Source: Marinobacter sp. (GTDB lineage Bacteria > Pseudomonadota > Gammaproteobacteria > Pseudomonadales > Oleiphilaceae). Taken from it: a stretch of 64,000 nt of DNA. The stretch spans positions 1 through 64,000 of the forward strand of contig JAIUMV010000016.1 of the NCBI GenBank assembly GCA_022565395.1. Reading direction: 5' to 3'. The notes below the pieces were generated by a model. The model saw nothing but the letters and a program-made list of their open reading frames with translations, was not told the DNA's origin and ran no database searches. The first letter of the stretch is position 1. Each line of letters starts with the position of its first letter. The translations under genes were made by a program, and so were the position numbers. This document shows positions 30,643 through 39,549 of this stretch, piece after piece.

Positions 30643-30677
30643 ACCGCCCCTGACAACCAGATCACGGGCGGTTTTTT
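30643..30677 (+). terminator. trxA terminator
   Basis: ACCGCCC (30643-30649) pairs with GGGCGGT (30666-30672), followed by a run of six T. The T-run ends only six bases before the mobA start codon. Confidence 0.85.
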
Positions 30678-30683
30678 ATTGCC

Positions 30684-31274
30684 ATGAGCGAAGGCCCCTT
30701 CTCCCTTATCGGTTTGCTGCTGGCCGGTGGCCAAGGCACCCGCATGGGCGGCCAGGACAAAGGCATGATTCACTGGCAGGGCAAGCCCATGGCAGCATGG
30801 GTTTATGACGCCCTCAGCGCGGTGATCCTCCAGGTGTTTATCAGCGCCAACCGCTCCCTGCCTGACTATGAAAAGCTGGCCCCAGACTGCGTTCTGCAGG
30901 ACCTGCCCGGACTGGAGGGGCAGGGCCCCCTGGCAGGCTTGCTCACAGGCCTTTATGCTGCCGCCAGACAGGGTGCTGATGCGCTACTTGTCTGCCCCTG
31001 TGATACCCCGGATATAACCCCTGAAACCTTGCGCTTGTTAATCAGCGCCTGGCAAACCCAGCCTGACCGGCCCGCCATCGCCGAATGCGAAGGGCGCCTG
31101 CACCCCCTGCACGGCATTTATCCCGTCAGCCTGATCAAACCACTCGAAACCTGGCTGGCGTCTGACAATCGGCGGGTGATGGGTTTTGCAAGGTCGGTAT
31201 CAGCAACCCCTGTACCCTGCCCGGACGCCAGCGAGGCCCTCCGGAACCGCAATCGCCCTGAAGATCTCGTTTAA
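30684..31274 (+). CDS. mobA: Molybdenum cofactor guanylyltransferase
   Basis: A 196-residue enzyme that adds GMP to molybdopterin to form the MGD cofactor. The nucleotide-binding loop LLAGGQGTRMGGQDKG (residues ~11-26) and the metal-binding VCPCDTPDI segment (DTP) are present, along with LHPLHGIYP near residue 140. The start is placed at the ATG at 30684, which gives the normal N-terminus, but no ribosome site is visible and the trxA terminator ends just before it. The other Mo-cofactor genes are at 33-35.6 kb on the opposite strand. Confidence 0.92.
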   Translation: MSEGPFSLIGLLLAGGQGTRMGGQDKGMIHWQGKPMAAWVYDALSAVILQVFISANRSLPDYEKLAPDCVLQDLPGLEGQGPLAGLLTGLYAAARQGADALLVCPCDTPDITPETLRLLISAWQTQPDRPAIAECEGRLHPLHGIYPVSLIKPLETWLASDNRRVMGFARSVSATPVPCPDASEALRNRNRPEDLV

Positions 31275-31397
31275 CCTGTAACGCCGGATTCCCATGCAAG
31301 CCTTGCCATCACTTACTGCGGTCAGGTATAGAGTCGCTGGCAGCTTCTAACCCATCAGGTCGTTATCTGTCAGCCTAATTGTGATTTAAGGGATTAT

Positions 31398-31985
31398 ATG
31401 AGCATCAGAGAAATTGAGTTTCCGGTATTTGATGAGGTGTTGGATCAGTTGGCCTCCCGGTCGCCTGATGGTTATGAATTCGTGTCCGCAGAGCTAAAGG
31501 GGCTGCAGCGGGATCATTATTATTACTACACCTTGCTCAACACCTTTCGGATTGCTCATGAAAGCGGGTTGATGCCGGAAGACTGCCGCGACCTGCTGGA
31601 TAGGCTTGAAGAGGCGTTCCGGGCGGTTGTGCGCAAAGAGCTAATCGGTCATTGGAAGGGTAAGGAAGGCGAGGGTATAGAACTCTTTCTGGACATTGGC
31701 ATTGAAACCGGCACACAGCTGGTTCGGTCCTGGGTGGACTTTGACGATGGCGAAGAGCACATGGAGATTCAGGGCTACTCAACCATCGAGGAAAGCTTCG
31801 TTGAGTGTGATGAACTGATCATCATTAACTTATACAACGCGCAACGGGTCACAAAGATAAAGCTGGCGCTTTACCCCCAGATTGCCCTCAATCGTACGCT
31901 GTCAGGCAGCCTTTACTTTATCCAGGATAATGCCCTGCTGGTATGTAGCAATGTCATGCTGGAAAAAGTCCAGCCGTGGCATTGA
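31398..31985 (+). CDS. Hypothetical protein
   Basis: A 195-residue protein I do not recognise. It has no signal peptide or membrane segment and is acidic. Features: an aromatic run HYYYYT (~40-45), two helical stretches (SGLMPEDCRDLLDRLEEAF and the N-terminal ~10-30), and a C-terminal half of predicted beta strands (EELIIINLYNAQRVTKIKLALYP-like region). Its base composition looks slightly more AT-rich than its neighbours. It is preceded by 123 bases that could hold a promoter, and its stop codon directly abuts the stop of the convergent TetR gene. It may be a horizontally acquired cytoplasmic protein. Confidence 0.65.
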   Translation: MSIREIEFPVFDEVLDQLASRSPDGYEFVSAELKGLQRDHYYYYTLLNTFRIAHESGLMPEDCRDLLDRLEEAFRAVVRKELIGHWKGKEGEGIELFLDIGIETGTQLVRSWVDFDDGEEHMEIQGYSTIEESFVECDELIIINLYNAQRVTKIKLALYPQIALNRTLSGSLYFIQDNALLVCSNVMLEKVQPWH

Positions 31986-32591
31986 TCAAGGGGTAGCAGC
32001 GCTGATTACCACCCCATCTATCAACGCCTCAAACACCTGCCGGTAGTCCTCCAGCCGGGCGCCTGAGGCTATGTCCAGCGCGGCGCGGTCAAAGCTTGCG
32101 GCGAGGGTGTTGGTGAGGGCCTGGGCCGGCAGTTGGCGGATAGCGCCGTGTTGCATGGCCTCGCTGATGCCTTCGAGCAGGGTGCGGGCGCCATTGGCGT
32201 GATCGATGTCGTCCATAACGGCTCGGCCGAGTACGGCGGGTCCGTCCAGCAACAACAGGCGGGTGCGGCCCGGCACGGCCATAGCCTGCAGGAAGGCTTC
32301 GCCGCCCTGGATCAGCGTGTCTCTGGGTGCCAGGGACTGCGGGGTGGCCTGCTCAATCTGTTGGGCCACCTGGGCCGCTTCCTGCTCCACCACGGCACGA
32401 AACAGGGCCTGCTTATCGGTAAAATGGTGGTATAGCGCCCCCCGTGTGACACCGGCCGCGGTCACAATCTCAGGCGTTCCCGTTTCTGCATAGCCTTTAG
32501 CGACGAACAGTGCGCGTGCCGCTTCGATGAGGGCTGCGCGGGTTTCTTCCGTGCGTTGGCGGTTGGAGCGGCGTGGGCTTCTTTCTTGCAT
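31986..32591 (-). CDS. TetR/AcrR-family repressor
   Basis: A 201-residue repressor. The N-terminal helix-turn-helix is typical: TRAALIEAARALFVAKGY, TPEIVTAAGVTRGALYHHF and DKQALFRAV. The C-terminal ligand domain is unassigned but has a GPAVLG motif (LLLLDGPAVLG) common in a TetR subgroup. It is divergent from a glyoxalase-fold gene, and two palindromes occupy the shared 70-base region, so it very likely represses both itself and that gene. The ligand is unknown. Confidence 0.9.
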   Translation of the reverse strand: MQERSPRRSNRQRTEETRAALIEAARALFVAKGYAETGTPEIVTAAGVTRGALYHHFTDKQALFRAVVEQEAAQVAQQIEQATPQSLAPRDTLIQGGEAFLQAMAVPGRTRLLLLDGPAVLGRAVMDDIDHANGARTLLEGISEAMQHGAIRQLPAQALTNTLAASFDRAALDIASGARLEDYRQVFEALIDGVVISAATP

Positions 32592-32638
32592 ACATGCAGC
32601 CTGTATGTTAAATAGTTAAATACATACAGAGTGTATGT
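32592..32638. promoter_or_regulatory. Two palindromic operators for the TetR-family repressor
   Basis: ACATGCAGCCTGTATGT (32592-32608) and ACATACAGAGTGTATGT (32622-32638) are related palindromes with the shared form ACAT.CAG..TGTATGT, centred 30 bases (about three helical turns) apart. The first directly precedes the repressor start codon; the second lies 26 bases before the glyoxalase start. Confidence 0.8.
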
Positions 32639-32663
32639 CAGTCAGGGAGAAAGGAGAAGCACC

Positions 32664-33089
32664 ATGAAAAGCACTAGTTATTACCCGGTCATTATGACCG
32701 CTGATGTCAGCGGCACAGCGGGCTTTTACGTCACTCATTTTCGGTTCAGGGTGGTGTTCGAGATTGATTGGTACGTGCACCTGCAATCCACGGAGGATGA
32801 GAGCGTCAACCTTGCCATCATCAATAAGGATCACGCCACCATTCCGGCAGCCGCGCGGGCTCAGGTATCGGGTGTGATCCTTAATTTTGAGGTTGCAGAC
32901 CCGGATGCGGAGTTTGCCCGGGTGAAGGCTGCTGGTTTGCCTGTTCTCCTCCCGTTACGTGATGAGGCCTTTGGCCAGCGCCACTTTATTACCGCGGACC
33001 CGAATGGCGTGCTGATTGATGTCATCAAGCCGATCCCGCCGACGGCGGAGTTTCTGGCGAATTATAGCGAGGGTGCAACTACGGCCTGA
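32664..33089 (+). CDS. Glyoxalase/bleomycin-resistance fold protein
   Basis: A 141-residue vicinal-oxygen-chelate fold protein. The pattern [21 protein letters not shown], a middle strand region with [22 protein letters not shown], and the closing [15 protein letters not shown] are typical of the small VOC proteins. The usual metal-ligand pattern is incomplete, so it may bind a ligand rather than catalyse. The start at 32664 has AAGGAGAA upstream; the longer frame to 32631 overlaps the operator. Control by the adjacent TetR repressor suggests a response to a toxic or electrophilic compound. Confidence 0.82.
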   Translation: MKSTSYYPVIMTADVSGTAGFYVTHFRFRVVFEIDWYVHLQSTEDESVNLAIINKDHATIPAAARAQVSGVILNFEVADPDAEFARVKAAGLPVLLPLRDEAFGQRHFITADPNGVLIDVIKPIPPTAEFLANYSEGATTA

Positions 33090-33113
33090 TGGCGGGGCCT
33101 GACAGACGAGTGG

Positions 33114-33572
33114 TCAGTCATCCTGATCCCATTGCTGTGCCTGGATCAGGTCGGTGGCCCTCTGTTCCACCCAGTGCTCACCAGCGTCTGTCAGTTCCTT
33201 TTTCCAGAACGGGGCGCTGGTTTTCAGGGCGTCCATGATGAACTGGCAGGCGGCAAAGGCGTCTGTGCGGTGGGCACTGCTGACGCCCACGAACACAATC
33301 TGTTCCCCCAGCAGCAATTCCCCGACCCGGTGAATCACCTGAACCTGCTGAATATGCCAGCGTTTGTGCGCCTGCTGAATGAGGTCATTGATCACGGTTT
33401 CCGTCATGCCAGGGTAGTGTTCCAGAAACAGCCCCCGCACATCCTGCAGGTCGCCATAATCACGCACCAGGCCGGTAAAGGTGGCAATGGCGCCGGCCTG
33501 GCCGCTTTCGTCCCGCAGGCGCTGGTATTCGGTGGCAAGATCGAAATCCGCAGTTTGTACCCGAACGCCCAT
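33114..33572 (-). CDS. moaE: Molybdopterin synthase catalytic subunit
   Basis: A 152-residue large subunit of molybdopterin synthase, which transfers sulfur from MoaD thiocarboxylate to precursor Z (cPMP). Motifs: GAIATFTGLVRDY near the N-terminus, LFLEHYPGMTE, IHRVGELLLGEQIVFVGVSSAHR and the PFWKKE catalytic-loop lysines. The start at 33572 gives MGVRVQTADFD, directly after the moaD stop (one base between). It is the last gene of moaB-moeA-moaD-moaE. Confidence 0.95.
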   Translation of the reverse strand: MGVRVQTADFDLATEYQRLRDESGQAGAIATFTGLVRDYGDLQDVRGLFLEHYPGMTETVINDLIQQAHKRWHIQQVQVIHRVGELLLGEQIVFVGVSSAHRTDAFAACQFIMDALKTSAPFWKKELTDAGEHWVEQRATDLIQAQQWDQDD

Positions 33573-33573
33573 G

Positions 33574-33837
33574 TCAGCCTCCCGTGACCGGAGGGAACAG
33601 GGCCAGCTCATCGCCGTCCTGTAACGAATTAACCGGTTTGGCCATGGCCTGATTGATGGCGAGCATCACCGGGCGATCACCCTTGAGTTGCTGCCATGGC
33701 TCTCCTTGTGCCGCCAGCTGGTCCAGAGCATCGGCGGCAGTGCTGCCAGGAGGTAGGGCCAGAGTCAGGTCGCCCGTGCCCAGTTCTTCCCGCAGGCGGG
33801 CAAACAATTTGACGTGTACCTGGATTGGCTGGCTCAT
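33574..33837 (-). CDS. moaD: Molybdopterin synthase sulfur carrier subunit
   Basis: An 87-residue ubiquitin-like protein ending in Gly-Gly (PPVTGG), the site of thiocarboxylation. The fold pattern VHVKLFARLREELG and the ALFPPV strand before the GG tail are family-typical. It lies between moeA (2-base gap) and moaE (1-base gap), so translation is coupled. Confidence 0.95.
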   Translation of the reverse strand: MSQPIQVHVKLFARLREELGTGDLTLALPPGSTAADALDQLAAQGEPWQQLKGDRPVMLAINQAMAKPVNSLQDGDELALFPPVTGG

Positions 33838-33839
33838 AA

Positions 33840-35069
33840 TCAGACCCCCATCAGTTCATTAAAGCTCAGGAAGTCCACTGCGTCACCGGGTGCCAGAGTG
33901 TTGTGCTCCGGCACGACCGCCAGGCCCTCTGCCCAGCAGGCGGAGCTGAGCATGCCGGAACTCTGGTTGGGGTAGGCCACGGCCTGCCACTGGCCATCAC
34001 GAAGCTCGCGTCGGGCACGCAGGTACTCGCGGCGAATGGACGGTTTGTCGATGTGAAACGCTGCCGGTAAGCGCTGCGGCACCGCCTGCACCTGTCTTGC
34101 GCCTTGCAGAGTGCGGATGACGGGTACCCCCATCACCAGAAACGTCACCAGCACCGCAGCGGGGTTGCCCGGCAGACCGAGCATGGGGGTGCCATCCACC
34201 TGACCAAAGGCCAGGGGCTTGCCCGGTTTAAGGGCCAGTCGCCACAGGGACAGCTCCCCCAATTGGGTCATGGCGGCGCGGACATGATCCTCCTCGCCCA
34301 CGGAGACGCCACCGCTGCTGATAATCAGGTCCGTCTCTGCGGCAGCGCGGGTCAGGGCGGCGAGGGTGTCTGGCAGGGTGTCTGCCACATCGTCATAGAC
34401 CTGCACCTGGCAACCCAGTTGTTGTAGCAGCCCCAGCAGGGTATAGCGGTTAGTGTTGTAGATCTGGCCTGGCGCGAGGGGCTGGCCGGGCTCCACCAGT
34501 TCATTGCCGGTGGTCAGTATGCCTACCGTCAGTTGTCGGTATACCGCCGCCTGTGCGACCCCAAGTGAAGCCAGCAGGCCAAGTTCCTGGGGGCGCAGTC
34601 GGGTGCCTTTGGGGAGTGCCAGGTCACCGGCTTTGAGGTCCTGCCCCTGGGGGCGGATGTTCTGTTGACGGCTGACAGGGGACAGGATCATCACGCCAGC
34701 CGGATGCGGCTCGGTGTTTTCCTGCATCACCACCGCGTCGGCGCCCGGCGGGACGGGCGCGCCGGTGAAAATACGGGCGGCAGTGCCTGCGGCTAGGGGT
34801 GCGGGGGCTTGGCCTGCGGCAATGCGGGCGGAAACGGGGAGTGGCTGGCCGGGTTGCAGGTCTGTGATGCGCAGGGCATAACCGTCTACCGCCGAATTGT
34901 CACAGGGTGGCACGTCTGTGGGTACCGGAAGGTCGTTGTAGAGTACCCGCCCCAGTGCCTGTGCCAGCGGTACCCGCTCCGGGTGTGGCAGTGGCGAGAG
35001 GTGCTCCAGAATATGAGCCAATGCTTCATCAGGGTTGGTGAGATCCGGCTGGTTCAGTGAGCGATTCAT
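33840..35069 (-). CDS. moeA: Molybdopterin molybdenumtransferase
   Basis: A 409-residue enzyme that inserts molybdate into adenylylated molybdopterin. Motifs: [14 protein letters not shown] in domain 1, the [24 protein letters not shown] block, [10 protein letters not shown], and [15 protein letters not shown] with [10 protein letters not shown]. The length matches E. coli MoeA (411). It overlaps the end of moaB by 4 bases (ATGA type). Confidence 0.96.
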   Translation of the reverse strand: MNRSLNQPDLTNPDEALAHILEHLSPLPHPERVPLAQALGRVLYNDLPVPTDVPPCDNSAVDGYALRITDLQPGQPLPVSARIAAGQAPAPLAAGTAARIFTGAPVPPGADAVVMQENTEPHPAGVMILSPVSRQQNIRPQGQDLKAGDLALPKGTRLRPQELGLLASLGVAQAAVYRQLTVGILTTGNELVEPGQPLAPGQIYNTNRYTLLGLLQQLGCQVQVYDDVADTLPDTLAALTRAAAETDLIISSGGVSVGEEDHVRAAMTQLGELSLWRLALKPGKPLAFGQVDGTPMLGLPGNPAAVLVTFLVMGVPVIRTLQGARQVQAVPQRLPAAFHIDKPSIRREYLRARRELRDGQWQAVAYPNQSSGMLSSACWAEGLAVVPEHNTLAPGDAVDFLSFNELMGV

Positions 35070-35635
35070 CCGCGGGCCGCGTCCAGCGCAATGGCGTTGT
35101 CGATGCGCTCAAGGTCCCGCTGTGGTTTGCGGTGCACCAGGCCGGCGAAATTGCAGGGGCGATGGCGGCTATCCAGCTGGTACTGCAGTATGCCCTCCCA
35201 GCCGGTGCGGCAGGCGCCGGTGGAACCGGGCAGGCAGAAAATTACGGTATGGTTGGCCAACCCGGCAAAGGCGCGGGACTGGATGGTGGAGGTGCCAATA
35301 TCCGCTTCAGACAGGCGGCGGAACTCCTCGCCAAAACCATCAATATGCTTGTCCAGCAGTGGCGCCACAGCCTCGGGGGTGCTGTCCCGCTCGTGGAAGC
35401 CGGTGCCGCCGGTGATGATGATGCCGTGAATGGCGGGGTCGGCAATCCAGCGGGCCAGGAGTGCGCGCATCAGGTAAATGTCGTCCGGTATCAGGCGGCG
35501 TGCCAGTACTTGATGGCCAGCATTCAATGCACTGTCCACCAGATATTGGCCAGAACTGTCTTCGCTGGCGCCACGGGTATCGGATACCGTCAAAATAGCC
35601 AGATTCAGCGGCCGGAACTCACCGGATGCACTCAT
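35066..35635 (-). CDS. moaB: Molybdenum cofactor biosynthesis protein B
   Basis: A 189-residue MoaB/MogA-family protein thought to adenylylate molybdopterin. Motifs: [38 protein letters not shown] and the [14 protein letters not shown] block. The sequence before the C-terminus follows MoaB more than MogA. It is first in the moaB-moeA-moaD-moaE operon. CAAGGAGAAACC precedes its ATG. The precursor-Z genes moaA and moaC are not in the window. Confidence 0.93.
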   Translation of the reverse strand: MSASGEFRPLNLAILTVSDTRGASEDSSGQYLVDSALNAGHQVLARRLIPDDIYLMRALLARWIADPAIHGIIITGGTGFHERDSTPEAVAPLLDKHIDGFGEEFRRLSEADIGTSTIQSRAFAGLANHTVIFCLPGSTGACRTGWEGILQYQLDSRHRPCNFAGLVHRKPQRDLERIDNAIALDAARG

Positions 35636-35759
35636 GGTTTCTCCTTGCGGTTTGATATTTGGCAGTTTTTGATTCTGACCTGTGGGGATAGGTGAGACAA
35701 GTACCCTAAAGGGGTAGAGTAGTAGGATTCCGGCTGAGGAAACACATAGAGGACGCGTA

Positions 35760-36185
35760 ATGATCGTTCAACCCGAATACACCCCCGCCTTATGGGGGCT
35801 GTTTGTCATACTGGTGACGTTGCTGGTGCAGTGGTTTGTGGCCAGCGGTTTTAAAAGTACTCGTCCGGGTGCGGTGCCGGGAAAGATTGACGACCAGTTG
35901 AGTCACGGTGACTTTGTTTTCCGTGCTCATCGCACTTTCATGAACTCCCTTGAGAATATGCCACTGATGTTGGGGGCGGTGCTGCTGGCCCTCATGGTGG
36001 GTGCACAGCCCTTGTTTACCGCCGTGTTTATCTGGCTCTTTGCCCTGGCCCGGATTATCCATATGGCGCTGTATTACCTGATCGCCACGGAACGCAATCC
36101 CAGTCCGCGCAGCTATTTCTTCATGCTGGGGCTGGCGGCCAACGTGGGCTTGCTGGCCCTGGCGGGCGTGACCTTGGCCACTTGA
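35760..36185 (+). CDS. MAPEG-family membrane protein
   Basis: A 141-residue integral membrane protein with four helices. The MAPEG pattern RAHRTFMNSLENMPLML, followed by LFALARIIHMALYYL, is clear. The superfamily includes glutathione transferases, but bacterial members often have no known substrate. GAGGACGCG precedes the ATG. Its stop directly abuts the stop of the convergent gamma-glutamyltransferase gene, with no base between. Confidence 0.9.
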   Translation: MIVQPEYTPALWGLFVILVTLLVQWFVASGFKSTRPGAVPGKIDDQLSHGDFVFRAHRTFMNSLENMPLMLGAVLLALMVGAQPLFTAVFIWLFALARIIHMALYYLIATERNPSPRSYFFMLGLAANVGLLALAGVTLAT

Positions 36186-37982
36186 TCACTCCCCCGCCAC
36201 CGAGCCCTCCCGCCGCGGGTCGGCGCCGCCAGCAATACCCTGTGGGGTGACCTGCAGGGCCTGGATGCCACTGGTCATATCCCGTTCGTTCAGGGTATGG
36301 CCCTTGCTGATTAACTCTTCCAGCACTTCCGGTGAAAAACGGCCGGTTTCAACCAGCGTTTGCGGGCTATTGAAGTTGCCCAGATTAGGCAACGCTACCG
36401 TGTCCTGGGGTGAAAGCTGCCAGGGCAGCAGCCCCAGCAAGGTCTTGGCGGTGTAGTGAATAATGGCTGCACCGCCGGGTGAGCCCAGACTCGCCACCAG
36501 CTCACCCGTGTCAGCGTTGAACACCAGAGTGGGGCTCATGCTGGAACGGGGGCGTTTGCCGGGCTCCACCCGGTTGGCGATGGGGTGCCCGGCCGCATCG
36601 GTTGGCCGGAAGGAAAAGTCTGTCAGCTGGTTGTTAAGCAGAAAACCTCCCGCCTGGCCTGTGCCGCCATCACTCATGAGGCGACTGCCAAAGGCCTGCT
36701 CAATGGAGGTGGTCATGGCCACTGCCCGACCCTGGGCGTCGATCACGCTGATATGGGTGGTGCCAAACTCGGGCTGCGGCGGCTGTGGCGCATACCATGC
36801 CAGGGCGGGTGCCGGGTTACCTGCGGTGGCCAGACCTGCACTGGGGGTTTGCACCCATTGACTGCGGTGGCGCAGATACGCCGGTGACAGCAGGCTGCTC
36901 CAATCACCGCCAGGGGCGGTGACAAAGTCGGGGTCGGCAATAAACCGGGCCCTGTCAGCGAAGGCCAGTTTGGCTGCTTCCAGGTAGTCGTGCAGACCTG
37001 CTGCGGTATAGAAACTATCGGCACTGGCATGGTGACGTGTGTCGAGCTGATCGAGGATGCCCAGTAACTGCATGATGGTAAGGTGCCCGGAGGAGGGCGG
37101 GGGAAATCCGCAGACCTGCGCCTGTTGCCAGCGCGTACACAGCGCACTGCGGGGGATGGCACGATAACGGCTGAAGTCACCCACCTGCAGGTGTTGGCGC
37201 CCGGCGCGCTGGTTTACGCGGCGGATGATATCTTCTGCAATGGCGCCCCGGTAAAAGGTGTCGCCGCCGAGTTCGGCCAGTTGCCGCAGCACCGCGCCAT
37301 AGGCGGGGTTGCGCAGCGTGGTGCCAACGGGGTGTGCGTCCCCGTCAGGTTGATAGTAGAGGGCAGCGGCCAGTGGGTTCTGGCGCAGGTGTCGGTCGCC
37401 CTGCAGCAGCGTGTGCAGGCGAGGGCTGATGGCAAAACCCTGTTCCGCCAGGGTGATGGCAGGTGTAAACAGGCGCGCCCAGGGCAGGTGTCCCTGCTGC
37501 TGGTGCGCCTCGGCCAGCATCGCCATCATGCCGGGTACGCCTGTGCCCAGGCCGCTGGTCACGGCCTGCGGAAAGGTCATGGGCTCCCCATCGACCATAA
37601 ACAGATCAGGGCCCGCGCTGGCGGGTGCGACCTCCCGGCCGTCCCAGGCCACCAGCTGTTCACCATCCCAGCTCAGCAGAAAACCTCCACCCCCCAGCCC
37701 ACTCGATTGGGGCTCTACCAGGCCCAACACCAACTGTGCGGCAATGGCTGCGTCGATGGCGCTGCCACCCGCCGCCAGCATTGTCTTGCCTGCCTCTGCG
37801 GCGAGGGGGTTGGCGGCGGCGACGGCATAGCGGGTGTGGAGCCAACCTGTGCGCTCCGTATAGCCGCTGGCCTGTTCTGGTTGCAGGGTGTCCAGTGCTG
37901 GCAGGGTGTCTGGCGCGCCGGTGCGCTCGCAGGCCGTGAGCAGGCTTGTCAGCAGCAGGATAAGCAGGGCAAGGCGTGGCAT
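36186..37982 (-). CDS. ggt: Gamma-glutamyltransferase lipoprotein
   Basis: A 598-residue enzyme that cleaves the gamma-glutamyl bond of glutathione. The N-terminus is a lipoprotein signal with lipobox LTAC (Cys18), unlike the soluble periplasmic E. coli enzyme. The large-subunit motif LGLVEPQSSGLGGGGFLL is intact. The self-processing site, which becomes the nucleophile of the small subunit, is the first Thr of GTTHISVID; TTSIEQAFGSRLM and RPRSSMSPT (GKRPRSSMSP) follow, and GSPGGAAII is the oxyanion region. The membrane location is inferred from the lipobox. Confidence 0.93.
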   Translation of the reverse strand: MPRLALLILLLTSLLTACERTGAPDTLPALDTLQPEQASGYTERTGWLHTRYAVAAANPLAAEAGKTMLAAGGSAIDAAIAAQLVLGLVEPQSSGLGGGGFLLSWDGEQLVAWDGREVAPASAGPDLFMVDGEPMTFPQAVTSGLGTGVPGMMAMLAEAHQQQGHLPWARLFTPAITLAEQGFAISPRLHTLLQGDRHLRQNPLAAALYYQPDGDAHPVGTTLRNPAYGAVLRQLAELGGDTFYRGAIAEDIIRRVNQRAGRQHLQVGDFSRYRAIPRSALCTRWQQAQVCGFPPPSSGHLTIMQLLGILDQLDTRHHASADSFYTAAGLHDYLEAAKLAFADRARFIADPDFVTAPGGDWSSLLSPAYLRHRSQWVQTPSAGLATAGNPAPALAWYAPQPPQPEFGTTHISVIDAQGRAVAMTTSIEQAFGSRLMSDGGTGQAGGFLLNNQLTDFSFRPTDAAGHPIANRVEPGKRPRSSMSPTLVFNADTGELVASLGSPGGAAIIHYTAKTLLGLLPWQLSPQDTVALPNLGNFNSPQTLVETGRFSPEVLEELISKGHTLNERDMTSGIQALQVTPQGIAGGADPRREGSVAGE

Positions 37983-38001
37983 GGCAGGCTCCTGTCGGGG
38001 G

Positions 38002-38427
38002 TCAGTTGGCCGGCGTGCTGTCAGATAGCGCTGGTGTCAGGCTCTCAAGAATGCCGCAGTGTGCGATGGTGTTGCCAGGGCAGCGATGTACCGAGGCGTC
38101 CAGTTCGTCCGCCAGGGCCTGCAGGTCTGCGATACGCTGGCGCAGATCGGCAACATGGCGCCGGGCCAGTTCGTTGACGGATTCACAGCGCTCTTCCGGT
38201 TGCCCTGCCAGGGCAATCAGCTCGCGGATGGCGTCCAGCTCCAGGCCCAGAGCCCGGCAGCGGCGGATAAAGCCCAGTTGTTGCACGGCCGCTGCGGTGT
38301 AATAACGATAGCCATTGTCACCTCGCCAGGGCTTGGCCAGCAGGCCGATGCGTTCATAGTGGCGAATGGTTTCCGGGGTGCAGCCGCTTTTACGTGCTAC
38401 GTCGCCAATCAGCAGGTGGGTTGTCAT
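38002..38427 (-). CDS. MerR-family metal-responsive regulator (ZntR/CadR type)
   Basis: A 141-residue activator-repressor. The winged helix reads IGDVARKSGCTPETIRHYERIGLL, and a long dimerisation helix follows. Metal ligands fit the ZntR/CadR/PbrR group: Cys81 before the long helix, Cys116 after it, and a loop of seven residues to Cys124 (with His123). It is divergent from the efflux permease, and the shared region holds a MerR-type operator, so it very likely turns on that permease with zinc, cadmium or lead. Which metal is not decidable here. Confidence 0.88.
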   Translation of the reverse strand: MTTHLLIGDVARKSGCTPETIRHYERIGLLAKPWRGDNGYRYYTAAAVQQLGFIRRCRALGLELDAIRELIALAGQPEERCESVNELARRHVADLRQRIADLQALADELDASVHRCPGNTIAHCGILESLTPALSDSTPAN

Positions 38428-38432
38428 AGCGC

Positions 38433-38463
38433 TTGACCCTGTAACGGTTACAGGGTTGAGGAT
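38433..38463 (+). promoter_or_regulatory. MerR-type promoter and operator
   Basis: A -35 TTGACC (38433-38438) and a -10 around GAGGAT/AGGATA (38458-38464) are 19-20 bases apart, the over-long spacing that MerR proteins correct by untwisting DNA. Between them lies the perfect palindrome ACCCTGTAAC (38436-38445), one base, GTTACAGGGT (38447-38456), close to ZntR/CadR operators. Confidence 0.88.
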
Positions 38464-38498
38464 AGCACATGTATCTGTGCAATCAGCAGGAGCTCGTG

Positions 38499-39545
38499 AT
38501 GATGTGGATAAAGGATGTCTTTTCGGTGGCGCTGGCGGCAGCGCCGTGGCTGTTGATGGGTTTTGTGACCGCTGGGGTTATCAAAGGCATCGTGGCGGAG
38601 CATACCCTGCAGCGCTGGGTCGGTGGGCAGGGCCTGCTGGCGACCAGCCGTGCGGCATTAATGGGCATGCCCTTGCCCTTGTGCTCCTGCGGCGCCATTC
38701 CCACAGCCCTGGCGCTGCATCGCGGCGGTGCCGGGCGCGGGCCGACCACGGCGTTCCTGATTGGCACCCCCGGTGTCGGAGTGGACTCCATGGCCATTAC
38801 CTATGCCTTGCTCGGCCCCGTCATGCTGGTGGCCCGGGTGCTGGCGGCGTTACTGACGGCCATTGTCACCGGTCTGCTGGTAGCTGTGGGCGGGGGGGCA
38901 GTGCCCGCCGCGCCAGCGGCCAGCGCATGCGGCAGTTGTTGTGGTGCTGATGAGACGGTGTACCTGGAGGCGACGGCCATCACCGAGGCCTCGCTGGGCA
39001 AGCGGTTGGCAGGCGGCATACGCTATGCCTTCACCGATCTTCTGGATGATATCAGCACCTGGCTATTGGTCGGGCTGCTGCTGGCCGGGCTGCTGGTAAC
39101 TCTGGTGCCGCCCACCAGTCTGGCGGGTGTCGGTAGTGGTTGGTTGGCCATGCTGGTCATGGCGGTGGTGGGGATCCCATTGTACATCTGTGCCACGGCC
39201 GCTACACCGGTGGCTGCAGCCCTACTCATGACGGGCGTGTCGCCGGGTACGGTATTGGTGTTTATGCTGGCGGGCCCGATTACCAGTATTGCCACGCTGG
39301 GTGTGTTCCGGCGTGAGATGGGCTCAGCGGCCCTGCTGTGGTACATGGCTGGGGTCATCGGCATGAGTGTGCTGATGGGCTGGCTACTTGACCGCCTGGT
39401 GGTGTACCTTGAGATAGATGTTTCAGCCCAGGCGCGCGCCGTTACAGAACTGCTGCCCCACTGGCTGGAAGTTGCTGCGCTGGTAATCTTGCTGGCATTG
39501 GCTATACGCCCAATCAGACGCCTTCTGGGCCGTGTTGTGAGGTAA
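38499..39545 (+). CDS. Metal-efflux permease (SO_0444 family)
   Basis: A 348-residue inner-membrane permease related to ArsP/DUF318 proteins, with about eight helices. The PLPLCSCGAIP motif in an early helix has a CxC pair, and the large central cytoplasmic loop carries ACGSCCGAD, a likely metal-binding cluster. The second half repeats the fold (IPLYICATAATPVAAALL). Proteins of the SO_0444 family are linked to copper or zinc efflux. The start at 38499 has AGGAG six bases upstream and lies about 30 bases after the expected MerR-dependent transcription start; ORF starts at 38469 or GTG 38496 are less likely. The DUF1415 gene begins within a few bases of the stop. Confidence 0.85.
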   Translation: MMWIKDVFSVALAAAPWLLMGFVTAGVIKGIVAEHTLQRWVGGQGLLATSRAALMGMPLPLCSCGAIPTALALHRGGAGRGPTTAFLIGTPGVGVDSMAITYALLGPVMLVARVLAALLTAIVTGLLVAVGGGAVPAAPAASACGSCCGADETVYLEATAITEASLGKRLAGGIRYAFTDLLDDISTWLLVGLLLAGLLVTLVPPTSLAGVGSGWLAMLVMAVVGIPLYICATAATPVAAALLMTGVSPGTVLVFMLAGPITSIATLGVFRREMGSAALLWYMAGVIGMSVLMGWLLDRLVVYLEIDVSAQARAVTELLPHWLEVAALVILLALAIRPIRRLLGRVVR

Positions 39546-39549
39546 TGTG

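Noticed and set aside
37083-38177. 364-codon plus-strand frame opposite ggt
   Set aside because: It runs antisense to the active-site regions of gamma-glutamyltransferase and into merR; no domain is visible.
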